Source: Candidatus Dormiibacterota bacterium (lineage in GTDB: Bacteria; Chloroflexota; Dormibacteria; Aeolococcales; Aeolococcaceae). Taken from it: a stretch of 40,121 bases of DNA. Positions within the stretch are counted from its first letter, which is position 1. Each line of letters opens with the position of its first letter. The translations under genes were made by a program, and so were the position numbers. The stretch lies in NCBI GenBank assembly GCA_003153505.1, contig PLZA01000060.1, positions 1,568 through 41,688 of the forward strand, read 5' to 3'. Under the pieces are notes generated by a model. It made no database searches. It was not told the DNA's origin and was given only the letters and a program-made list of their open reading frames with translations. Shown piece by piece: positions 19,169 through 28,055 of this stretch.

Positions 19169-19601
19169 GCGGGTGGTCGTAACCACTCCGCCGCGTAGGC
19201 GTTTCCCGGATGAAGGGAGACCCCCGGCTTGGCGGGCCAGGGGCCTCTTCAGGAAGGGAAATGAGTTTCAGGGTCTACCGCGCAGCATAGCTCTGATCTG
19301 TTCGGCACCCGAACCCTGAAGGGACATAGGCCTATGCTGGTGGTCGGGACCGGGCAAAAGGCAAGTACGTCCCTCCTCAGCCCTGAAGTGACGCCGCTGA
19401 CCTTGACGTCCACAGGGCTGTCGCCCAGCCTCCGGTCCAATGGTGCGTCACGTATATCGTTGCCCAGGCCTGAATAGCCGATGGGAGACGGCTCCAGGGC
19501 CACTTCAGCACCTGGGGAATCGCCCTCGCCGAGGGCTCGAGGAAAGGGACTATTGGTAACACGAGCGTCCTGTTCCTCGACCGCCCGGGGACTTCCGCGT
19601 A
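19169..19601. other. non-coding spacer carrying repeat B
   Basis: No credible gene is seen in these 430 bases. The notable feature is repeat B (19217-19270). Small frames here have no recognised product. The spacer ends at the first copy of repeat A. Confidence 0.45.
19217..19270 (+). repeat. repeat B, copy 1: hairpin plus ribosome-site-like block
   Basis: GAGACCCCC at 19217-19225 and GGGGCCTC at 19240-19247 form a stem with one mismatch, followed by AGGAAGGGAAATGAGTTTCA at 19251-19270. Copy 2 at 37072-37121 has the same layout with a perfect stem (GAGACCCC/GGGGTCTC) and AGGAAGGGAATGAGTTTCA. The conserved block contains a strong ribosome site and an ATG that would open nine codons here and fourteen in copy 2, both beginning MSF. 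Confidence 0.75.
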
Positions 19602-19707
19602 CAGGTGTCAGCGAAGGTGTCTTTGGGTGAAGAGTTCAAGCCCGAAGCGGCCGCCCGCGTTCAAATGACGACGATCGCCCTCCCTGGGCCTAGGTTTGGT
19701 GAACCTA
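19602..19707 (+). repeat. repeat A, copy 1 (GGTGTC direct repeats ... AGGTTTGGTG palindrome)
   Basis: One end has CAGGTGTCAGCGAAGGTGTC (two GGTGTC units 12 bases apart). The other, 89 bases on, has TAGGTTTGGTGAACCTA, a small palindrome. The same two blocks at nearly the same distance occur at 37349-37458 (+) and 39883-39990 (-). The interior differs. A degenerate IS110 transposase lies about 200 bases to the right, on the minus strand, but the other two copies have none nearby. Confidence 0.75.
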
Positions 19708-19897
19708 ACGCGGCATGACGTGACTGGCGAGCTACCGCCCCGCATTTCCTGGATATCCTTGGGGACAGGGCGCGAACAGCCCCAAAGTAGCCGGCAACGC
19801 CGTTGGCATAGCCGGAACTGACGGACACCCGGGGGACAGAGCAGGACCAGGTTCGTCAGGTCGGCTGGTTCGATGCCTGGACGAATGAGCATCTCTG

Positions 19898-20411
19898 TCC
19901 TGCGGCTTTGCCGCGGGAGGCTTCTGATCGGCCATCCGGCCACCCGCGCCGTGGGTAGCCGCTGTGCGGTCCTCCTCGAGGGAGTGAAGATGCATGGGGC
20001 ACCCGTGTGCACGCACCCCTGTTTGATGGTGCAGGGCTTGTTGCCTACGCAGCGATTCCCGGCCCGACACAATCGGTGACGGCGGATGTCCCCGCTGGAA
20101 GCTTCGACCGGGGCCGTTCCCGTGTAGCTGGCGTAGTGCTGCGCGGTGGCGAAGCGCGTGATGTCACCGGTATGACCAAGGATCTTGGCTGCGAGCACGT
20201 CGCTGATCCCGAAGATCTGCGGCAGTGTGCTGCCACTTGCAGCGACGGCCTCGGCACATCGCTTCCGATTGATCCTGAGGTCGCGGTCCAGCCGTCGCAC
20301 ATCCGCGACGAGCGCTCGCGCCATGCCCTTGCGTTCGTGCTCGACAGCGGTCACCGGGCGAATCGTCGTGAGCAGCGCGGCAGCATCCTCGGCTCCAAGC
20401 TCAGTGAGGGC
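19898..20411 (-). pseudogene. IS110-family transposase remnant
   Basis: The minus strand encodes the C-terminal Transposase_20 half of an IS110-type recombinase: ALTELGAEDAAALLTTIRPV, then ALVADVRRLDRDLRINRKRC, SGSTLPQIFGISDVLAAKIL, HTGDITRFATAQHYASYTGT, APVEASSGDIRRHRLCRAGN. This matches the helix-hairpin-helix region and the GxAPxExSSG-HRLxRxGN stretch with the catalytic Ser. Near 20054 the frame is lost; a neighbouring frame (QQALHHQTGV) resembles the next family block weakly. The N-terminal DEDD RuvC-like domain is absent. It cannot be active. Confidence 0.85.
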
Positions 20412-20455
20412 GCCACCAGCGCGGAGTCGACACCGCGGCGAGCACACTCCACCGC

Positions 20456-20701
20456 ATGACCCGGCTCGATCCGGTGACCGCGGGCGCCGACGCGAAACGG
20501 ACCGCGATGTTGCTCCGGGACGCTCGCGCCGTCCTCCGCCGCCTCGACATCCTCGCTTCGGTGGCGATTGCCGCTGACGACCCCGCCGTCCTCCTGATCG
20601 CCGACGCGCGGGAGACCGTGGAGCGGCTGGTGATCCAGCTCGGCCGTCGCGGTCAGCTTCAGCAGCGTCGGGCCCGCGAGGCCATGCGGCGGATCCGTTG
20701 A
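20456..20701 (+). CDS. small helical protein, unrecognised
   Basis: ATG 20456 opens an 81-codon frame: MTRLDPVTAGADAKRTAMLL, RDARAVLRRLDILASVAIAA, IADARETVERLVIQLGRRGQ, ending EAMRRIR. It is Leu/Ala/Arg-rich and probably two or three amphipathic helices with no membrane segment. It starts about 45 bases from the truncated edge of the IS110 relic and precedes dodecin by 155 bases. No strong ribosome site is visible. It reads as a plausible native protein but is not recognised. Confidence 0.4.
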   Translation: MTRLDPVTAGADAKRTAMLLRDARAVLRRLDILASVAIAADDPAVLLIADARETVERLVIQLGRRGQLQQRRAREAMRRIR

Positions 20702-20855
20702 CGCCGTGTGCGTCCCTGAGGACAGTCACCGACGACGCCGTTGTGGCACCGCGGGGCTATCGGCTCGCTCTCTCATCGATCTCCACGGCGAGAACGACAC
20801 TGCCTACGATCCGCGAGAATGGCGCTCCTTGCATCCACAGTCCAGGAGTACCGCC

Positions 20856-21068
20856 ATGGCCGAGAGCGTCTATCGCGTCACCGAGTTGGTCGGGACCAGT
20901 ACCGAATCCTGGGAGAAGGCTGCCCAGGTCGCCATCGAGACCGCCTCTTCGTCGCTGCGCGACCTGCGCATCGCGGAGGTCGTCAGGCTCGATCTCACCG
21001 TCGAGAACGGCAAGGTCGCTCGCTTCCGCACCCGGCTCAACGTTTCCTTCAAATACGAGCACGAGTAG
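20856..21068 (+). CDS. dodecin
   Basis: This 70-residue protein is a dodecin, a dodecameric flavin-binding storage/buffering protein. MAESVYRVTELVGTSTESWE matches the family start, followed by AAQVAIETASSSLRDLRIAE, DLTVENGKVARFRTRLNVSF and the final KYEHE. The beta-alpha-beta-beta layout and length are exactly right. The usual flavin-stacking Trp position after the second strand appears replaced (VVRLD where many have VxxxxW), so flavin binding should be checked. The start is ATG 20856 with CAGGAG nine bases upstream. It is intact, and the broken PHP gene follows immediately. Confidence 0.9.
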   Translation: MAESVYRVTELVGTSTESWEKAAQVAIETASSSLRDLRIAEVVRLDLTVENGKVARFRTRLNVSFKYEHE

Positions 21069-21766
21069 CGGCGCTCGCGTCGCCTTTGGGGAAAGTTCGC
21101 TCGCTGGCGGTCGCGAGTACATCGTGGTCACCGATCACTCCAAGGGGCTGCCGATCGCCGGCGGGAAGGACGAGGCGGCCTTTGCAACCCAACGCTGCGA
21201 AATCACCCTCGAGAACGCGCGTCTCGCGGCAGACAGGGCCGGCCTCACCCTGCTTGCCGGAATCGAGATGAACCTCTCACCGACCGGCGATGGCGACATG
21301 GAACCCGAGTTGCTGCGCACGCTCGACCTGGTGCTCGGCGCGTTCCACTCCAAGCTCCGCCTTCGCGACGATCAGACCGAGCGGTACCTCGCGGCGCTGC
21401 GCAACCCGCACATCGATGTTCTCGCCCATCCTCGTGGGCGCCTGTTCAACTTCCGCATCGGGCTCAGCGCCCACTGGGAGACCGTGTTAGAGGATGCGCT
21501 CCGGCGCGATGTCGCGCTCGAGATCGACGGGTACCCCGACCGCCAGGACCTCAAGGTCGATCTCCTCCACCTGGCTGCCGAGGCCGGTGTCCGCATCTCA
21601 CTGGGCAGCGACGCAACACGCGCCGGTCGACTTGAGCTTCCTCGATTTCGCGATTGCTGCAGCGATCGAGGCGGGGATTCGTAGGGACCGGATCATCAAC
21701 ACGATGACGATGGACGAACTCCGCGACTGGACGGCATCGCGGCGGGAGCGCGCGCCGGCCTCCTGA
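21069..21766 (+). pseudogene. PHP-domain phosphoesterase, 5'-truncated and frameshifted
   Basis: The coding sequence resembles the PHP domain found at the C terminus of family X DNA polymerases and in stand-alone phosphoesterases. Seen in order: GGREYIVVTDHSKGLPIAGG, LTLLAGIEMNLSPTGDGDME, LDLVLGAFHSKLRL, NPHIDVLAHPRGRLFNFRIG, DVALEIDGYPDRQDLKVDLL and VRISLGSDA. At about 21615 the frame shifts and homology continues as LSFLDFAIAAAIEAGIRRDR and IINTMTMDELRDWTASRRER, ending at 21766. The first metal motif HxHxxxSDG is missing because the 5' end is cut just after the dodecin stop. Loss of that motif and the frameshift make it nonfunctional. Confidence 0.8.
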
Positions 21767-21794
21767 CCTGCCCGCGCTTGCGGCGACGTGACGG

Positions 21795-23518
21795 TCAGGG
21801 TCTGCGCCAGATCGACACAGAGTCCGCGGCGATGCTCGTAATCGGATCCTGCGGTGCAGCGATGGAAGCAATGAGCAGGGAGGTCTTCGCAGCCTCCGGC
21901 ACTTCTGCGGTGGCTTCGCCGAGGTTGCAGACGACAAGGAGTCCCGCGTTCGAGTAGAGGAGAAGATCCCGGGCGGTGTCGTACCAGGCGCGTGCCTCAG
22001 GACCGTCGGGATCGGTGAGCCCCGGCGTCGCCCGGCGCAGCGCGATGAGGTCCTGATACCACCCCAACATCGCCGCGTGCGCACCGTCGCCGACCTCGTC
22101 CCAGTTGAGTTTCGAGCGAGTGAACGTCGCCGGGTCCTGCGGGTCGGGCACGGACTCCGGAGCCCAGCCGAACGACCGGAACTCCTGCCGCCGGCCGTTG
22201 GTGACAGCCCTCGCAAGTCCCCGATCACCGAGGTTCGTGAAGTACTGGAACGGTGTGCTCGCCGCCCACTCCTCGCCCTGGAAGAGCAGTGGAATCATCG
22301 GCGAGAGCACCGTCAGCGCTGCGGCCATGCGCGCACGCCCGTCGCTCACGAGGTGGCAGAGACGCTCACCGGCGGCGCGATTGCCAACCTGGTCGTGGTT
22401 CTGCGAATAGGCGACGAACCGCGAGCGCGGAAGATCTCCGATGGCCCGGCCGATCGTGTGCCTGCGATGGTGTGAGTACTTGCCCGAGTACACGAACACC
22501 CGCTGCAGTGCCGTGCACACATCAGCAAGGCCGCCGAAGTCCTCGTAGTAGCCGAAGGTCTCGCCGGTCAGCAGTGTGTGCACCGCGTGGTGGAAGTCAT
22601 CGCTCCACTGCGCGTGCAGCCCATAGCCGCCGGCTTCGCGCTCGCGAACCAGGCGCGGGTTGTTGCTGTCACTCTCGGCGATCACCCAGAGCTGCCGCCC
22701 CAGCTCCTCCGCAAGCTCGTCGACTCGCGTGCTGATCGCCTCGAGAATGTGCGTCGGCGACGTGTCGATGATGGCGTGCACGGCGTCGAGACGCAGGCCG
22801 TCGCAACCGTAGGCGCGCAGCCACATCTCGACGTTGTCGAGCACGAATCGCCGGACGTCGTCCGAATCCTCGCCGTCGTAGTTCACGGCCCTGCCCCATG
22901 GCGTCTCGTATCGCTCGGTGAAGTACGGGCCGAACGCCGAGAGGTAGTCACCCTCGGGCCCGGTGTGGTTGTAGACGACATCCATGATCACCGCGATGCT
23001 GCGTGCGTGGCAGGCGGCGACCAGCCGATGGAGCGCCTCGGGACCTCCGTAGGAGCGATGCGGCGCGTACACATCCACACCGTCGTAGCCCCAGCCTCGG
23101 TCGCCAGCGAACGCCGCAACCGGCATGAGCTCGATAGCGTTCACCCCGAGGCGCTGCAGATGATCGAAGCGCGCGATCGCGGAGTCGAACGTGCCGTCGG
23201 GTGTGAATGTCCCCATGTGCAGCTCGTAGATGATCGCGTCGCGGAGCGGGAAGCCGTGCCACGACTCGTCGGCCGCGGGCGTCTCCGACTCGACGAGCCG
23301 CGAAGGCCCGTGCACGCCGGCGGGCTGGAAACGCGAGCGCGGGTCGGGCATCGGGTCGCTGCCGTCGACGCGGAATGTGTAGTCGACGCACTCGCCGAGA
23401 CCGTCGATATCGCAGGTGAACCACCCGGTGCCGGTCGGAGCCATCGGACGGCGGCCCTGCTCCGTTTCCACCTCCACCAGTTCGGCGTGGGGTGCCCACA
23501 CACGGAAGGTGCGTGCGC

Positions 23519-23522
<4 letters not shown>
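21795..23522 (-). CDS. treZ: malto-oligosyltrehalose trehalohydrolase TreZ
   Basis: This GH13 enzyme releases trehalose from maltooligosyl-trehalose, the second step of the TreY/TreZ pathway. It has about 575 residues, full family length. The N-terminal beta domain begins SARTFRVWAPHAELVEVE; the barrel has YELHMGTFTPDGTFDSAI, GWGYDGVDVYAPHRSYGGPE, DVVYNHTGPEG, the nucleophile Asp 246 in DGLRLDAVHAI, the acid/base Glu 283 in WVIAESDSNNPR, and SQNHDQVGNR. All are intact. The start is GTG 23522, overlapping the TGA of treY (GTGA), so the gene was translationally coupled to treY. With treY damaged, its substrate may no longer be made unless another treY exists elsewhere. Confidence 0.95.
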
Positions 23523-24991
<1,469 letters not shown>

Positions 24992-25330
24992 GCCGGGAGG
25001 GTGAAGAGAGTCAGTCCGAACCATCTGTGGGTTGCACTGCCGGCGGTCTTGTTCATGCTCGCCTCCTTTCAGGCGGCCTGCGGGGTCTACGTGTGCTGCC
25101 AGTGAGGCGATTGTTGCCGGAGCCGCGAACATCCATAAGGGACGTTTGTCACAAACAACACCTCCCGCAGCACCCCATGTCGAACCGGGCGTGGCTGAGG
25201 AGGCAGAGCAGTTGTTTGGCCAGTTCACACGGTGACCTTGGACCCTAGCGTTATCTCCACGGACGATCAACAGTAGTTTCTGTTTATCAGGAGCTACCTC
25301 GCGTTCCCGCAGCCGGAGGAGGAGCCGTCA
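24992..25330. other. junction upstream of the treY remnant, 5' end of another gene
   Basis: On the minus strand AAAGGAGG followed by ATG 25056 opens MNKTAGSATHRWFGLTLFTL, which resembles the hydrophobic start of a small membrane protein. It then runs out of frame into the treY remnant. So a second gene's ribosome site and first codons appear fused to truncated treY. No intact gene is seen in the rest of this 340-base stretch. Confidence 0.4.
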
Positions 25331-25789
25331 ATGAGCAAGCGGATCGAAGGCGACATCATCATCAAACGGCCGGTGGAGGCAGTGTTTGACTTCTGCGCAG
25401 ACGAGAGCAACGAGCCACGTTACAACCCGCGGATGACTCATGCCGAGCAGACCTCGTCCGGGCCAATCGGCATGGGTTCGCAGTTCGACGCGGAGATGAG
25501 GACGATGGGGCGGAAGATGGCCATGACCATCGAGTGGACGGCTTACGAGCGACCCCGGCGCCTGGCGTCGTGGACACGCCTGTCCGGCATGGATATCCGA
25601 GGTGATCTGAGGTTCGACCCAGTGGATGGGGGCACTCACATGCGGTGGGCGTGGGACCTGGAGCCGCACGGTGGACTCAAGCTGATGGGACCGATGATCA
25701 CCCTGATGGGGCGGCGCCAGGAGCGGACCATCTGGGCCAGCCTGAAGCGTGTCCTGGAAGCACCTGAGGCTTCTACCACTCCTGCCTGA
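25331..25789 (+). CDS. SRPBCC-family protein
   Basis: This 152-residue protein has the START/Bet v1-like helix-grip fold (polyketide cyclase/dehydrase type). It begins MSKRIEGDIIIKRPVEAVFD, has the usual NEPRYNPRM turn after the first helix, then SSGPIGMGSQFDAEM, TIEWTAYERPRRLASWTRLS, DLRFDPVDGGTHMRWAWDLE and a long C-terminal helix RRQERTIWASLKRVLEAPE. Such proteins bind hydrophobic ligands; no specific ligand can be named. ATG 25331 has the strong site GGAGGAGGAG upstream. It appears intact and stands alone. Confidence 0.88.
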   Translation: MSKRIEGDIIIKRPVEAVFDFCADESNEPRYNPRMTHAEQTSSGPIGMGSQFDAEMRTMGRKMAMTIEWTAYERPRRLASWTRLSGMDIRGDLRFDPVDGGTHMRWAWDLEPHGGLKLMGPMITLMGRRQERTIWASLKRVLEAPEASTTPA

Positions 25790-26259
25790 GTGTGGCGTGC
25801 GGACCGCACCAGCGTTGCAAGGATCTGGAGCACTGGGGACGACGGTTGCGACAGCAAGCTGCCCGAAGCCGCATGTCGAGCACGGCCATGGATGGTCGCC
25901 CCAACCTCCTCTCGCTCGGGGCTATCGAGGGGGTCGTATTACGGATTGACGAGGTTCGGCGACGGTGTCTGCCCGCCATACAGTCCCGGTTTGTCCCACC
26001 GGACAGTCGAGGTAGGCCGCCGCGGATCGCGGCTCCGTTTCCCATGCCATCCAGCGCACCAGGACGGTGAGCGCGTACCCGTCCCGCACGGGGATGCAGA
26101 CGTCGGGCTCGGTGGGGCAGACGAGATAGCTCGCGCCGGGCTTTGTGCGCACCCAGTGAGGGGGGACTGCCGTGACCGAATGCAGCGGGAACTGGCGGAG
26201 CTCAGTGTGCGCGGCGTTCAGGTATGGCGCGTTACGCCGCAGCCCGAGAGGCAGACAAT
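25790..26259. other. spacer of 470 bases, no confident gene
   Basis: Both strands are open over parts of this stretch. The minus-strand frame at 25922-26290 (with KPGASYLVCPTEPDVCIPVR and ALTVLVRWMAWETEPRSAAA) is the more protein-like, but its ends are unconvincing and it has no ribosome site. I do not call a gene. Confidence 0.35.
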
Positions 26260-26580
26260 ATGCTGGTGGGCAGGTATGGACGACGGACAAGAACCCGGTC
26301 GCGATGGCTCGGGCTTGTATTGGCGGTCACCCTCGTCGGCGCCGCTGTGGCCACCGAGCTACGCAAGCCGGCCGAGGAACGAACATGGCGCGGCAAGCTT
26401 GCCGGCTGGGTCCCGTATGACCTCCGCCTGCCGACCCTGGCTCGGGTTCACGAGCGTCTATGGAACCCAGCGGATCGCCGTGTGTTGGTTCCTACGGTCT
26501 TCGGGGTGGGCTGGACCGTCAACTTCGGACGCCTGCTCGAGCCATGGGTGGCGGAGCTCCCTCACCCGGAAACCACCTAA
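26260..26580 (+). CDS. DUF5808-like small membrane protein
   Basis: From ATG 26260 this gives 106 residues. A basic start is followed by one hydrophobic segment (WLGLVLAVTLVGAAVATELR) and a conserved-looking tail: GWVPYDLRLPTLARVHERLW, NPADRRVLVPTVFGVGWTVN, FGRLLEPW. The pattern P-Y-D-x-R-x-P-T...W-N-P-x-D-x-R...P-x-x-F-G-x-G-W-x-x-N matches what I know of DUF5808 domains, which often follow transmembrane segments. The ligand or role of the domain is unknown. An in-frame GTG further upstream is possible. The next gene begins 58 bases downstream in the same direction. Confidence 0.6.
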   Translation: MLVGRYGRRTRTRSRWLGLVLAVTLVGAAVATELRKPAEERTWRGKLAGWVPYDLRLPTLARVHERLWNPADRRVLVPTVFGVGWTVNFGRLLEPWVAELPHPETT

Positions 26581-26637
26581 GAATCAACTCAACCGCGTCA
26601 CGGTACTCGCGAGCGACGACGAATGGAGGAGCACCCG

Positions 26638-27250
26638 ATGACAGACATCGCGGTGATAGGTGTCGGCAACATCGGGAGCACCCTCGGGCGAACGTGGGCG
26701 GCGGCAGGCCACTCTCACGTATGGAGCGCGCAACCCTGAGAAGCCAGAGCTGGCTGCGCTGGCGGTGGCGACCGCGAGCCGCACGGCAACGATCGCGGAC
26801 GCGATCCGCGGTGCCCGGGTGGTCTTGCTGGCCGTCCCGAGCGCGTCCATTGCAGAGTTGCTGCTGACGGATGGAGTGGCCGACCTTCTCAACCGCAAGG
26901 CGGTGATCGACGCCACCAACAATGTCCGAAGCCCTGTCATGAACAGCGCCGAAGCGATCCTCGCAGCGTCGCCCGGAGCGCACTACTTCCGGGCTTTCAA
27001 CACCCTCGGTTGGGAGGTGCTCGCAGAGCCCGTGCTGGCCGGCGTGTCCAGCGACATGTTCTTCTGTGGACCGGACGGCGAGGAACGCACCGTCGTCGAG
27101 GCACTCGTGGCTGACGTCGGTCTGCGACCGATCTGGGTTGGCGGTCCTGATGAGGTGAACACTATCGACGGCGTGCTCCGCATATGGCTCACCCTGGTCA
27201 TGAAGCAACACCACTCCCGCCACATGGCGTTCAAGTTGCACGAAGACTGA
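26638..27250 (+). pseudogene. NADPH-dependent F420 reductase-like protein, frameshifted
   Basis: ATG 26638, behind GGAGGAG, begins MTDIAVIGVGNIGSTLGRTW with a clear Rossmann GxGxxG motif. After AAAGHS, in the CTCTC run near 26712, this frame ends soon at a TGA, and the family sequence resumes in another frame as LTYGARNPEKPELAALAVAT. From there it is complete: VVLLAVPSASIAELL, AVIDATNNVRSP, ASPGAHYFRAFNTLGWEVLA, DMFFCGPDGEERTVVEALVA, GLRPIWVGGPDEVNTIDGVL, RHMAFKLHED. The family reduces NADP+ with F420H2 or acts as a related NAD(P)-binding oxidoreductase. Only one shift separates it from a normal gene of about 200 residues, so a sequencing error in the CT repeat is a real alternative to a true pseudogene. 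Confidence 0.8.
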
Positions 27251-28055
27251 CAAGCACTTGGACACCCGTGACGTAGGCACCGGGTGGACACACCGCTCCA
27301 ATTTGGCGCGTAACCTGCCGAAGCCGCTCATCCGACCTTTGCGAGCCGTGACGGCGCTCAGCTCACGGCGCTCCCGGCTCGGGGCGTCCGGGCAGGGGTT
27401 GTATTAACGAAGGACGAGGTTGTCGAGCTCGGTTGGGCCCTGCGAACAACTGTGCCGTAGTGAGCATAAGGCGCGGGCCAGCATCATCTTTCTGCTCCCT
27501 AGCGGGCCCGGTATTCGGGAATCGCTACTATCGTGCCGCACGCGCCACGATCTCGGTCGGCCGTCAGATGGGTATAGCCCTGGCAGAGGCAGCTCCAAGC
27601 CGCCTCGACGAACGTCCTGCGACGTTGTCTCCAGAGTGATGCTTCAGTCTGTATAGCAGATAAACAACGACCGCTGTCATCAAGCCCCATCGACCTGACC
27701 TTGTAGGGCTGCCCATTGATGAACTCCGACATCGCGTTCGCCCCGTTGGTGGGTGGCATCCCCAGCGACGTCACTCCCGAGCACGCTGACATCTCACCAA
27801 GGATGCCACCCGCTCATGGCGATGCTGACGAGATCTCTGTCTGAGCTTTGCCGTCTTTAGTAACCGGATCATCAGTCCCCCGGTCACAACGACTGCCGAT
27901 CATTGGTCCTTATACCAGGGTTTGAGGGTGATGACATGTCGCATGCGGCTGGCGGTGGTCTCCGCCGAGAAAGCGTCGTTCGTTGGTCCTGGCTGCTTAG
28001 GCTTGACGACGATCGCCATGCATTTGCGTCGGACGCCGATTAAGGTCGTGGTCTC
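27251..28055. other. 800-base spacer, no gene; one perfect inverted repeat
   Basis: No convincing coding frame is present on either strand. The only clear structure is the 11-base pair GGGTGGCATCC (27751-27761) and GGATGCCACCC (27801-27811), listed separately. The last part should contain the promoter of the large secreted protein gene. Confidence 0.45.
27751..27811. repeat. perfect 11-bp inverted repeat
   Basis: GGGTGGCATCC and GGATGCCACCC are exact complements separated by 39 bases. It lies about 245 bases upstream of the CAP/TIG gene, in a gene-free spacer. It could be a two-site operator or a small element end. No U tract follows. Confidence 0.5.

Noticed and set aside
27404..27656. Short overlapping frames on both strands
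   Set aside because: No ribosome site, no motif and unusual composition; treated as non-coding.
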